In this document: positions 26,899-34,295 of the stretch, one piece after another
Layout of the letters: the number at the start of each line of letters is the position of its first letter
Position numbering within the stretch: the stretch's first letter is position 1
Source: Ramlibacter sp.
GTDB taxonomy: Bacteria > Pseudomonadota > Gammaproteobacteria > Burkholderiales > Burkholderiaceae_C
NCBI GenBank assembly: GCA_019635435.1
Contig: JAHBZM010000001.1
Coordinates: 1-64,000 of the forward strand
Reading direction: 5' to 3'
DNA length: 64,000 nt
The notes under the pieces: generated by a model
The model's input: only the letters and a program-made list of their open reading frames with translations
What the model was told of the DNA's origin: nothing
The model's database searches: none
Translations under genes and position numbers: made by a program

Positions 26899-27696
26899 GT
26901 GAATTTCGTTCGCCACTTCCTGCTCGCGGTCCAGTTCTTCACGCGCATCCCGGTCACTGGCCGGCTGGCCGGCTGGGTGGGCTTCAGCCCGGCCATGCTG
27001 CGCGCCAGCGCCGCCCACTTTCCCGGCGTCGGCTGGATCGCGGCGGCCTTGGCCTGCGCCGTCTATGCCGCGCTGTTCCTGGCGCTGCCGGACAGTGGCT
27101 ACACGCCGCTGGTGGCTGCGGCGGGCTGCACCCTGGCCACCGTGCTGCTGACCGGCGCCTTCCATGAAGACGGCCTCGCCGACGTGGCCGACGGCCTGGG
27201 CGGCAGCGCCCAGCGCGAGCGGGCACTGGAGATCATGAAGGACTCGCGCATCGGCGCGTTTGGCGCCATCGCGCTGGTGCTGGCGCTGCTGGTCAAGGTC
27301 GCGCTGCTGGCCCTGTTGGGCTCGCTCGGGCTGGACGCGGCGCTGGCCGCGCTGCTGGGCGCGCAGGTGCTGTCGCGCTTCCTGCCGCTGGTGCTGGTCA
27401 GCGCCCTGCCGCATGTGGGCGACGCCGCGGGCTCCAAAAGCAAACCCCTGGCCGACCGCATCAGCCCGCGCGCCCTGGTGGTCGCGGTTTCATGGTGTTT
27501 TGTGCCGCTGGTCCTTGTCAGCTGGGCACAGGACGCTCCATTTTTGATAGCAGGCGTGCTCGCCAGCGTGGCCGCGCTGCTGTGGATGCTGCGGCTGTTC
27601 GCGCGCCGCCTGCAGGGCTTCACCGGCGATTGCCTGGGCGCCACGCAGCAGGTCTGCGAGATCGCGTTTTATTTGGGCGCCGCGCTGTCGCTGTGA
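26899..27696 (+). CDS. cobS: Adenosylcobinamide-GDP ribazoletransferase (cobalamin synthase)
   Basis: 265 residues from a GTG start. CobS joins alpha-ribazole to adenosylcobinamide-GDP at the membrane, the penultimate step of B12 assembly. The start 'NFVRHFLLAVQFFTRIPV' and 'FHEDGLADVADGLGG...RALEIMKDSRIGAFG' (about 92-118) are diagnostic, and several hydrophobic helices follow. The 55-bp repeat copy 4 is read in frame near residues 200-218, between helices. cobC follows after four bases; no other cobalamin genes are in the window. Confidence 0.93.
   Translation: MNFVRHFLLAVQFFTRIPVTGRLAGWVGFSPAMLRASAAHFPGVGWIAAALACAVYAALFLALPDSGYTPLVAAAGCTLATVLLTGAFHEDGLADVADGLGGSAQRERALEIMKDSRIGAFGAIALVLALLVKVALLALLGSLGLDAALAALLGAQVLSRFLPLVLVSALPHVGDAAGSKSKPLADRISPRALVVAVSWCFVPLVLVSWAQDAPFLIAGVLASVAALLWMLRLFARRLQGFTGDCLGATQQVCEIAFYLGAALSL
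27497..27551 (-). repeat. 55-bp dispersed palindromic element, copy 4
   Basis: Read on the minus strand: GCTAT, then GGAGC, TGTGCCCA, AGGACCAGCGGC, ends AAAAC. This is a diverged copy, but its inner arms TGTGCC and GGCACA pair perfectly, with changes that compensate relative to copy 3. It lies inside cobS. Confidence 0.75.
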
Positions 27697-27700
27697 ACGC

Positions 27701-28282
27701 ATGAAGCTCTGGCTGGTCCGCCACGCCGCGCCACAGGTCGATGCCGGCACCTGCTACGGCGCGCTGGACCTGCCGGCTGACCCCGCCGCCACCCGGCAGG
27801 CAGCGCAGGCGCTGGCGGCCGTGCTGCCGCCCGGCATGCGGCTGCACCACTCCTTGCTACAAAGATGTGAGCAGCTGGTGGCCGCCCTGCTTGGACTGCG
27901 GCTCGATTTGACCTGTCAACCCGACCCGGACCTGGCCGAAATGGACTTTGGCCGCTGGGAGGGCCAGCGCTGGGACCAGATCGGCGCCGCCGCCCTGCAG
28001 GCCTGGACCGACGACTTCGCCCACCACCGTCCCGGCGGCGGCGAATCGGTCCATGAATTCATGGGGCGCGTGGCCCGGGCGTTTGACACCACCCGACGCG
28101 CTGGCCACGACACGGTGTGGGTCACACATGCGGGCGTGATCCGCGCGGTGCGCCTGCTGTGCGCCGGCCAGCGCCAGGTCACCGAGGCCACCGACTGGCC
28201 CCGCGAGGCGCCGGCCTTTGGCCAATGGCGCCTCGTGACCCTGCCCGCCACTAGGGTTTGGGCAGCGGAATTTCCAGGGTAA
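27701..28282 (+). CDS. cobC: Alpha-ribazole phosphatase, histidine phosphatase family
   Basis: 193 residues. The motif LVRHAAP (R7, H8) replaces the more usual RHG and gives the phosphorylated histidine. The second catalytic histidine lies in 'WVTHAGVIRAVRLL', and 'LAEMDFGRWEGQRWDQI' is typical of CobC/GpmB. It should remove the 5'-phosphate of alpha-ribazole phosphate beside CobS. Repeat copy 5 is embedded near residues 52-70. The 3' end overlaps the converging gspC by 32 bases. Confidence 0.88.
   Translation: MKLWLVRHAAPQVDAGTCYGALDLPADPAATRQAAQALAAVLPPGMRLHHSLLQRCEQLVAALLGLRLDLTCQPDPDLAEMDFGRWEGQRWDQIGAAALQAWTDDFAHHRPGGGESVHEFMGRVARAFDTTRRAGHDTVWVTHAGVIRAVRLLCAGQRQVTEATDWPREAPAFGQWRLVTLPATRVWAAEFPG
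27856..27910 (+). repeat. 55-bp dispersed palindromic element, copy 5
   Basis: GCTACAAAGATGTGAGC, GGTGGCCG, TGGACTGCGGCT, ends ATTTG. Read in sense within cobC. The second hairpin is only partly preserved. Confidence 0.78.
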
Positions 28283-28697
28283 ACGCCGCCGGGCCCTTGA
28301 GGTCAGGCCCGAGCACGGCGCGGCGCGGCGCCACGGATTGCAGCACCAGCCCGTCCTCGACCACCGCGCCGACCCGGAAAGGTTTGGCGGGCTTGCCATC
28401 GACCGCGATCAGGGCGGCCCCGCCATGCGCGCGGCCGGCCACCACGCCCACCAGCGTGAAACGGCTGGCCACGCTGGGCGCCGCCACCGGCGCGGCCGCC
28501 GGCCCCGCGCCCAGCAGGCGGGCCACGGCCGCCGGATCGGCGGCCGGGGGCAGGGGCTGCGCCACCTGCACACTGGCCGGGCCGGAGGGCGCCGACGAGA
28601 ACTTCAGGCCCCAGAACGCGGCGCTCGCCGCGGCCAGCGCCCACAGCGCAAACGCGCCCGTGCGCGGCCACCAGCGGCTGGAGGGGTTGGTCAACAT
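28251..28697 (-). CDS. gspC: Type II secretion protein GspC, short form
   Basis: 148 residues. It has one N-terminal membrane helix ('GAFALWALAAASAAFWGLKF', about 14-33) and a periplasmic HR domain ('SRFTLVGVVAGRAHGGAALIAVDGKPAKPFRVGAVVEDGLVLQSV'). GspC connects the inner-membrane platform to the secretin. The PDZ or coiled-coil domain found at the C-terminus of longer GspC proteins is absent. It is divergent from gspG, with only 45 bases between the two start codons. Confidence 0.85.
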   Translation of the reverse strand: MLTNPSSRWWPRTGAFALWALAAASAAFWGLKFSSAPSGPASVQVAQPLPPAADPAAVARLLGAGPAAAPVAAPSVASRFTLVGVVAGRAHGGAALIAVDGKPAKPFRVGAVVEDGLVLQSVAPRRAVLGPDLKGPAAFTLEIPLPKP

Positions 28698-28742
28698 GAG
28701 GCGATTATCATTGAAGCGAATCGACCCAAGGCATCCCCTGAC

Positions 28743-29192
28743 ATGAAATCCTTCCCCGCATTCCTGCGCCGCGGCGCCCGGCGCCTGCAGGCCGGCTTCA
28801 CCCTCATCGAGCTCATGGTGGTGCTGGTCATCATCGGCGTGCTGGCCGCGCTGATCGTGCCCAACGTGCTGGACCGCGCCGAGGACGCGCGCGCCACGGC
28901 CGCGCGCACCGACGTCAACAACCTGATGCAGGCGCTCAAGCTCTACAAGCTGGACAACCAGCGCTATCCCTCGGGCGAGCAGGGCCTGCAGGCGCTGGTC
29001 ACCAAGCCCACGGCCGGCGCGATCCCGCCCAACTGGAAGCCGTACCTCGAAAAGCTGCCCAACGACCCCTGGGGCCGGCCCTACCAGTACCTCAACCCCG
29101 GCGTCAAAGGCGAGATCGACGTGATGTCGTTCGGCGCCGACGGCCAGGCCGGCGGCGAGGGCAAAAATGCGGACATCGGCAGCTGGCAATAG
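28743..29192 (+). CDS. gspG: Major pseudopilin GspG
   Basis: 149 residues. The prepilin site is AGFTLIE, cleaved after G18, with the +5 glutamate at E23 and the hydrophobic helix following. The C-terminal half carries the GspG calcium/loop region ('PNDPWGRPYQYLNPGVKGEIDVMSFGADGQAGGEG'). GspG polymerises to form the pseudopilus. It is the first gene of the rightward gsp run and overlaps gspH by 26 bases. Confidence 0.97.
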   Translation: MKSFPAFLRRGARRLQAGFTLIELMVVLVIIGVLAALIVPNVLDRAEDARATAARTDVNNLMQALKLYKLDNQRYPSGEQGLQALVTKPTAGAIPPNWKPYLEKLPNDPWGRPYQYLNPGVKGEIDVMSFGADGQAGGEGKNADIGSWQ

Positions 29193-29658
29193 GCCCATCA
29201 ACAGGCCCATCAACAGGCCTGCCAACAGGCCCCACAGGCTGCGCGGCTTCACGCTGCTCGAACTGCTGGTGGTGCTCAGCATCATGGCGCTGGCCACCGC
29301 AGGCGTCACGTTGGCCATCCGTGATTCGTCCGACACCCAGCTGGAGCGCGAAGGCCAGCGGCTGGCCGCGCTGTTCGAGTCGGCGCGAGCCCAGTCGCGC
29401 GCCAGCGGCATCGCGGTGCGCTGGCACACCACGTCTGACGGCGGCTTCCGCTTTGAAGGCGTGCCGCCCCAGGCCCTGCCGGATCAATGGCTGAGCGCCG
29501 ACACCCAGGTGCGCGGCACAGCGCTGGTGGTGCTGGGCCCCGAGCCCATCATCGGGCGCCAGAGCGTGGAGCTGGCCTCGATCAGCAACCCCGCGCGTTC
29601 GCTGCGCCTGGCCACCGACGGCCTTCGGCCCTTCACTGTCCAGTCCACGACGCCATGA
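29167..29658 (+). CDS. gspH: Minor pseudopilin GspH
   Basis: 163 residues. The prepilin site is LRGFTLLE, cleaved after G27, with E32 at +5, then a helix and a GspH-type beta domain. The leader is unusually long because it contains a tandem 12-base repeat giving INRP-INRP-ANRP. The start overlaps the end of gspG in another frame. The gene overlaps gspI by four bases. Confidence 0.9.
   Translation: MRTSAAGNRPINRPINRPANRPHRLRGFTLLELLVVLSIMALATAGVTLAIRDSSDTQLEREGQRLAALFESARAQSRASGIAVRWHTTSDGGFRFEGVPPQALPDQWLSADTQVRGTALVVLGPEPIIGRQSVELASISNPARSLRLATDGLRPFTVQSTTP
29191..29235 (+). repeat. 12-bp tandem repeat in gspH leader
   Basis: AGGCCCATCAAC twice exactly, then AGGCCTGCCAAC and a partial fourth unit. 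It starts at the gspG stop codon. Changes in copy number would alter the GspH leader without a frameshift. Confidence 0.85.
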
Positions 29659-30053
29659 CCCGGGCCCGTGCCACAGCCACGCCGCGCCTCGTTGTCCGCG
29701 GGCAGCCCCGGGGCTTCACGCTGATCGAGGTGCTGGTCGCGCTGGGCATCGTTGCCATCGCGCTGATCGCGGGCCTGCAGGCCACCACAGCACTCACCAA
29801 CAACGCATTGCGCCAGTCCGACGTGCTACTGGCCCAGATCTGCGCCGAGAACGAACTGGTCAAGGTCCGGCTGTCGCGCCAGATGCCCGGGGTCGGTGAC
29901 AACATGCTGGCCTGCGAGCAGGCCGGCCGCGCGTTCACCGTGAAGCTCACGGTGCGGCCCACGCCCAACCCGAGTTTCCGCCGCGTCGACGCCCAGGTGT
30001 TTGACGAAAGCTACCCGGTGCAGCGCCTGTCCACCGTGGTGGGACGCTACTGA
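29655..30053 (+). CDS. gspI: Minor pseudopilin GspI
   Basis: 132 residues. The prepilin site is PRGFTLIEVLVAL, cleaved after G20, with E25 at +5. The C-terminal part has the GspI pattern 'ENELVKVRLSRQMPG' and 'RRVDAQVFDE'. With GspJ and GspK it forms the pseudopilus tip. It overlaps gspH by four bases and gspJ by one. Confidence 0.93.
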   Translation: MTRARATATPRLVVRGQPRGFTLIEVLVALGIVAIALIAGLQATTALTNNALRQSDVLLAQICAENELVKVRLSRQMPGVGDNMLACEQAGRAFTVKLTVRPTPNPSFRRVDAQVFDESYPVQRLSTVVGRY

Positions 30054-30745
30054 TGCGTCCGCGCGGCTTCACCCTGATCGAGCTGCTGGTGGCGATCGCC
30101 ATCATGGCGCTGCTGGCCATCATGAGCTGGCGCGGGCTGGACGGCATGGTGCGCGCACGCACGCAGACCGAGGCGCGGGCCGACGAGGTGCTGGCGCTGC
30201 AGGTGGGCCTGGCGCAGTGGGCGGCCGACCTCGACGGCATCGTGCAGACGCCGCAGCTCAGCGCGCTCGACTGGAACGGCCGGGTGCTGCGGCTGACCCG
30301 GCGCAGCAGCACCGCCGCCAGCGACGGCGTGCTGGTAGTGGCCTGGGCGCGGCGCCTGATCGACGGGCGGGGCCAGTGGCTGCGCTGGCAGTCGCCGCCC
30401 CTGACCTCACGCGGCGCCCTGCTCGAGGCCTGGAAACAGGCCGCGCTGTGGGCCCAGAACCCGGGTGACGAGGCCAAGCAGCGCGAAGTGGCGATCACGC
30501 CGCTGGACGAATGGCAGATCTTTTACTACCGCGCCGACGCCTGGACCAACCCGCTGTCCAGTGACGCCACGGCCAGCGCCGGCATCGCCCCCGGCATGGC
30601 CGCCAACCCCGCCGCCGCGGCCAACGGCGCCGCCAACATCCCGGATGGCGTGCGCCTGGTGCTGACGCTGCCGCCGGGCCAGGCACTGACCGGCAAGCTC
30701 ACGCGCGACTGGGTCCGCCCCACGGTGAGCGGAGGCAAGTCATGA
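30053..30745 (+). CDS. gspJ: Minor pseudopilin GspJ
   Basis: 230 residues. It has a very short leader MRPRG before FTLIELLVAIAIMALL, with E10 at +5. The large C-terminal domain contains 'RARTQTEARADEVLALQVGLAQWAADL' and 'LLEAWKQAALWAQNPG', typical of GspJ. It is part of the tip complex with GspI and GspK. It shares its start with the gspI stop (TGATG) and overlaps gspK by four bases. Confidence 0.93.
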   Translation: MRPRGFTLIELLVAIAIMALLAIMSWRGLDGMVRARTQTEARADEVLALQVGLAQWAADLDGIVQTPQLSALDWNGRVLRLTRRSSTAASDGVLVVAWARRLIDGRGQWLRWQSPPLTSRGALLEAWKQAALWAQNPGDEAKQREVAITPLDEWQIFYYRADAWTNPLSSDATASAGIAPGMAANPAAAANGAANIPDGVRLVLTLPPGQALTGKLTRDWVRPTVSGGKS

Positions 30746-31743
30746 CGCCCGTGCACGGCCCCGCCGCACGCAGCCGCGGCGCCGCGCTGCTCGCGGCCAT
30801 GCTGACCGTGACACTGGTGGCGACCTTTGCGGCCGCGGCGCTGTGGCAGCAGTGGCGCTCGGTGGAGGTGGAGATCGCCGAGCGCTCGCGCGTGCAATCG
30901 GCCTGGGTGCTGACCGGCGCCATGGACTGGGCCCGGCTGATCCTGCGCGAGGACGCCCGTTCCGGCGGCGCCGACCACCTGGCCGAGCCCTGGGCCGTGC
31001 CGCTTCAGGAGGCGCGGCTGTCGACCTTTCTGGCCGCACAGGACGGCGCCGCCACCGTGGAGGACAGCAGCACCGACACCCAGGACGCCTTCCTCTCGGG
31101 CCAGATCATCGACCTGCAGTCGCAGCTCAACGTGATGAACCTGGTGGAGTCGGGCAAGGTCTCGGAATCCGGGCTGCGCAGCTTTGCCAAGCTGTTCGAG
31201 CTGCTGGGCCTGCCGCCGGCCGAACTCGACCGGCTCGCCGAAAACCTGCGTTTTGCCGCCGACACCAGCAGCGACAACCGCTCGGGCGGGCTGGCGCCCC
31301 TGCTGCCGCAGCGCGTGGAGCAGCTCACCTGGCTGGGGCTGTCGCCGCACACGGCGTCGGTGCTGCTGCCCTATGTGACGCTGCTGCCCGCCACCACGCC
31401 GGTCAACCTCAACACCGCCAGCCCGGAAGTCATCAGCGCCAGCACCCCGGGCCTGAGCCTGGCCGATGCCCAGCGCCTGGTGGTGGAGCGCGACCGTTCG
31501 CACTTTCGCAGCACGGCCGACGCCGCCAAGCTGCTGGGCCTGCAGGACAACAGCCTGGGCGAAGGCCACCACAGCGTGGCCTCGCGCTTTTTTGAAGTGC
31601 GGGGCCGGCTGCGGCTGGACCAGACCGTGGTCGAAGAGCGCTCGGTGCTGCAGCGCGACGGCCTGGATGTGAAGGTGCTGTGGCGCGAGCGCGGTGTGCT
31701 GGACCCCGCCGCGCTCGCGGCCAGCACCGCGCCCCAGCGCTGA
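30742..31743 (+). CDS. gspK: Type II secretion tip protein GspK
   Basis: 333 residues, the large non-canonical pseudopilin that caps the pseudopilus. The leader ends SRG, followed by AALLAAMLTVTLVATFAAAAL, lacking the +5 glutamate as usual for GspK. Diagnostic segments are 'LSGQIIDLQSQLNVMNLV' and 'TPVNLNTASPEVISASTPGLSLADAQRLV', the helix-hairpin-helix-like GspK domain. Confidence 0.93.
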   Translation: MTPVHGPAARSRGAALLAAMLTVTLVATFAAAALWQQWRSVEVEIAERSRVQSAWVLTGAMDWARLILREDARSGGADHLAEPWAVPLQEARLSTFLAAQDGAATVEDSSTDTQDAFLSGQIIDLQSQLNVMNLVESGKVSESGLRSFAKLFELLGLPPAELDRLAENLRFAADTSSDNRSGGLAPLLPQRVEQLTWLGLSPHTASVLLPYVTLLPATTPVNLNTASPEVISASTPGLSLADAQRLVVERDRSHFRSTADAAKLLGLQDNSLGEGHHSVASRFFEVRGRLRLDQTVVEERSVLQRDGLDVKVLWRERGVLDPAALAASTAPQR

Positions 31744-31788
31744 AGACGCGCCCCGCCGCCTGGTGACCTCCCTACAATCGCCTTGTCC

Positions 31789-32988
31789 ATGAGCACGCTG
31801 ATCGTCTCCCTCCCCCTGCAGCCGGTTGGCCCGGCCACCGAGTACGTCTACGTGCTGTCGCCCGATGGGCAAACCGTGGGCACGCACGCCAGCGCCCCCG
31901 CCGCCCTGTTGCCGCGCCCCGGTGGCGCCGGCGCCGAAGTGGTGGCGGTGGTCCCGCTGCGGGCGCTGTCGTGGCACCAGATCGAATTGCCGCGCGGCAC
32001 CACGGCCAGCTCGCCGCGCTTGCGCTCGGTGCTCGAAGGCATGCTCGAAGACCGGCTGCTTGACGAGCCCGACACCCTGCACTTTGCCTTGCAGCCCCAG
32101 GCCAAACCCGGCGCGCCCGTGTGGGTCGCCACCTGCAACCGCGCCTGGCTGCGTGACACGGTGCAGGCGCTGGAGGCCGCGCAACGCCCGGTGTCGCGCA
32201 TCGTGCCCGAGCTGGCGCCCGGCGAGCCAGCCACCCTGCACGCGCTGGGCGACCCCGAGCAGGCCGAGCTGGTGATCGCCGACGGCAACGGCGTGGCTGT
32301 CTGGCCGCTTTCGGCCACCGGCCTGCCCGCGCTGCCCGAGACTGAGCAGGTACTGGCCGAGCCCGGTGTGGCCGCGCTGGCCGAACAGGTGCTGCAGCGG
32401 CAAGTGACGCTGGAGCAGGCCGCCCAGCGCCATGTGCGGGCCGCGCAATCGCCCTGGGACATGGCGCAGTTCGACCTGGCCAGCTCCGGCCGCAGCCGGG
32501 CCATGAAACGCCTGTCCAGCGGCTGGGCCGAATGGCTGCGCGCGCCCCAGTGGCGCGCCGCGCGCTGGGGCGCGGTGCTGCTGGTGCTGGCGCACCTGGG
32601 CGGGCTCAATGCCTGGGCCTGGAAAGAGCGCCAGGCACTGGCCGCCAAGCGCGACGCCGTGCGCACCACCTTGACCAGCACCTTCCCCCAGGTGCGGGTG
32701 GTGGTGGACGCCCCGATCCAGATGGAGCGCGAGGTGGCGCTGCTGCGCCAGGCCACCGGCGCGGCCTCGGGCCGTGACCTGGAGGCCACGCTGGCGGCCT
32801 TTTCGGCCGCGGCACCGGCCAATGCGGCCCCGACGGCCATTGAATTCACGGCCAACCAGGTCCGCCTCAAGGGGCTGAACCTGAACGCCGAAGCCCTGCG
32901 CAATCTCGAGCCCAGCCTGGCCGCGCGCGGCTACACCGTGCGCGGCGAGGGCGACGGCCTGCTGCTGACCCAGGAGATCGCGCGATGA
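31789..32988 (+). CDS. gspL: Type II secretion protein GspL
   Basis: 399 residues. An N-terminal actin-like cytoplasmic domain that binds GspE (about 1-240) is followed by one membrane helix near 260-280 ('AVLLVLAHLGGLNAWAWKE') and a periplasmic ferredoxin-like domain. The ATG at 31789 is preferred to a TTG six bases upstream. It overlaps gspM by four bases, consistent with the GspL-GspM complex. Confidence 0.9.
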   Translation: MSTLIVSLPLQPVGPATEYVYVLSPDGQTVGTHASAPAALLPRPGGAGAEVVAVVPLRALSWHQIELPRGTTASSPRLRSVLEGMLEDRLLDEPDTLHFALQPQAKPGAPVWVATCNRAWLRDTVQALEAAQRPVSRIVPELAPGEPATLHALGDPEQAELVIADGNGVAVWPLSATGLPALPETEQVLAEPGVAALAEQVLQRQVTLEQAAQRHVRAAQSPWDMAQFDLASSGRSRAMKRLSSGWAEWLRAPQWRAARWGAVLLVLAHLGGLNAWAWKERQALAAKRDAVRTTLTSTFPQVRVVVDAPIQMEREVALLRQATGAASGRDLEATLAAFSAAAPANAAPTAIEFTANQVRLKGLNLNAEALRNLEPSLAARGYTVRGEGDGLLLTQEIAR

Positions 32989-33467
32989 GCCCCATGCAAC
33001 AGCTGCGCGCCCGCTGGGCCACGCTGGCCGAGCGCGAGAAGACCATGCTGCTGCTGGCCGCCGCCGTGGTCGGCCTGGCACTGTTCTGGTGGGTCGGCGT
33101 GGCGCCCGCGCTGGCCACCCTGCGCGCCGCGCCCGCACAGCACCGCGACCTGGACCGCCAGTTGCAGCAAATGCGCGCCCTGCAGGCCCAGGCCCAGGCA
33201 CTGCAGTCCCAGCCGCAGCAGGGCCACGACGAAGCCCTGCGCGCGCTCGAACTCACCATCCGCCAGCGGCTGGGCAGCACCGCGCGCTACACCATCGCCG
33301 GCGACCGCGTCACCGTCACGCTCACCGCTGCCCCGCCCGAAGCGCTGGCCCAATGGCTGACCCAGGCCCGCGTCAACGCCCGGGCGCTGCCCACCGAAGC
33401 CCGGCTCACCCGCAATGCCGCGGGGCTGTGGGACGGCTCCCTGGTGCTGTCGCTGCCCGCGCGCTGA
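32985..33467 (+). CDS. gspM: Type II secretion protein GspM
   Basis: 160 residues. A short cytoplasmic N-terminus with 'RARWATLAEREKTMLLLAAAVV' is followed by a membrane helix (about 20-40) and a periplasmic domain. It stabilises GspL in the platform. The sequence is poorly conserved, as usual for GspM, so position between gspL and gspN supports the call. Confidence 0.88.
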   Translation: MSPMQQLRARWATLAEREKTMLLLAAAVVGLALFWWVGVAPALATLRAAPAQHRDLDRQLQQMRALQAQAQALQSQPQQGHDEALRALELTIRQRLGSTARYTIAGDRVTVTLTAAPPEALAQWLTQARVNARALPTEARLTRNAAGLWDGSLVLSLPAR

Positions 33468-33484
33468 GCTGGACCCCGCACGCC

Positions 33485-34291
33485 GTGGCCCGCCGCCCTT
33501 CCCTGCACACCGCTGCCGCCAGCCCTTCCCCCCCCTGGGGCTGGGCGCTGGGCGGCGCGCTGCTGGGGCTGGCGCTGGCACTGCTGCTGTTTGCCCCGGC
33601 CAGCTGGCTGGCGGGCGCGGTGCACCGCGCCAGCGAGGGCCGGCTGGTCCTGGCCGAACCGCGCGGCACCGTGTGGGACGGTTCGGCCCGGCTGATCCTG
33701 ACCGGCGGCGAAGGCAGCAACGATGCCTCGGCCCTGCCCGGCCGCGTCAACTGGCGGCTGCGGCCCGCGCTCGGTGGCCTGTCAGCCCGGCTCGCGGCCG
33801 ACTGCTGCACTCCCGCCCCGCTGGCGCTGGGCGTGGCCCTGCACCTGCGCGGCGCCACGTTGCGCATGGAAGATGGCCGCTCGCAGTGGCCGGCGGCCCT
33901 GCTGACCGGCCTGGGAACCCCCTGGAACACACTGCAGCTGGAGGGCGAGCTGGGCCTGAGCACGCGGGGCCTTTCAGTAGAATGGGCCGAAGGGCGACTG
34001 GCGCTGGCCGGACGGGCCGAACTCGACGCCGCGCGCATCTCCTCTCGGCTGTCCACGCTGCGGCCCATGGGCAGCTACCGCATCACGCTCAACGGAGGGT
34101 CTGTGTCAACGCTTCAACTGGACACGCTGGAAGGCGCCCTCGAGCTCAGCGGCAGCGGCCAGTGGGTCGGCTCCCGGCTGCGTTTCAAGGGCACGGCGAG
34201 CGCGGCACCCGACCGCGAAGCCGCGTTGTCCAACCTGCTGAACATCATCGGGCGGCGCAGCGGCCCGCGCTCCCTCATCACCATTGGCTAG
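33485..34291 (+). CDS. gspN: Type II secretion protein GspN
   Basis: About 268 residues from a GTG start. One N-terminal membrane anchor ('LGGALLGLALALLLFAPASWLAGAV', about 23-47) is followed by 'RASEGRLVLAEPRGTVWDGSARLIL', typical of GspN, and a beta-rich periplasmic domain. GspN is an accessory component missing from many systems. The start is uncertain; no clear Shine-Dalgarno precedes the GTG, and the frame is open into gspM. Confidence 0.85.
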   Translation: MARRPSLHTAAASPSPPWGWALGGALLGLALALLLFAPASWLAGAVHRASEGRLVLAEPRGTVWDGSARLILTGGEGSNDASALPGRVNWRLRPALGGLSARLAADCCTPAPLALGVALHLRGATLRMEDGRSQWPAALLTGLGTPWNTLQLEGELGLSTRGLSVEWAEGRLALAGRAELDAARISSRLSTLRPMGSYRITLNGGSVSTLQLDTLEGALELSGSGQWVGSRLRFKGTASAAPDREAALSNLLNIIGRRSGPRSLITIG

Positions 34292-34295
34292 CCCC

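Noticed and set aside
27479..27555. Frameshift suspected in cobS at the repeat copy
   Set aside because: The frame stays open and continues with conserved CobS sequence on both sides, so the gene is intact.
29191..29235. Possible CRISPR-like repeats
   Set aside because: Units are 12 bases, contiguous and without spacers; this is a coding tandem repeat.
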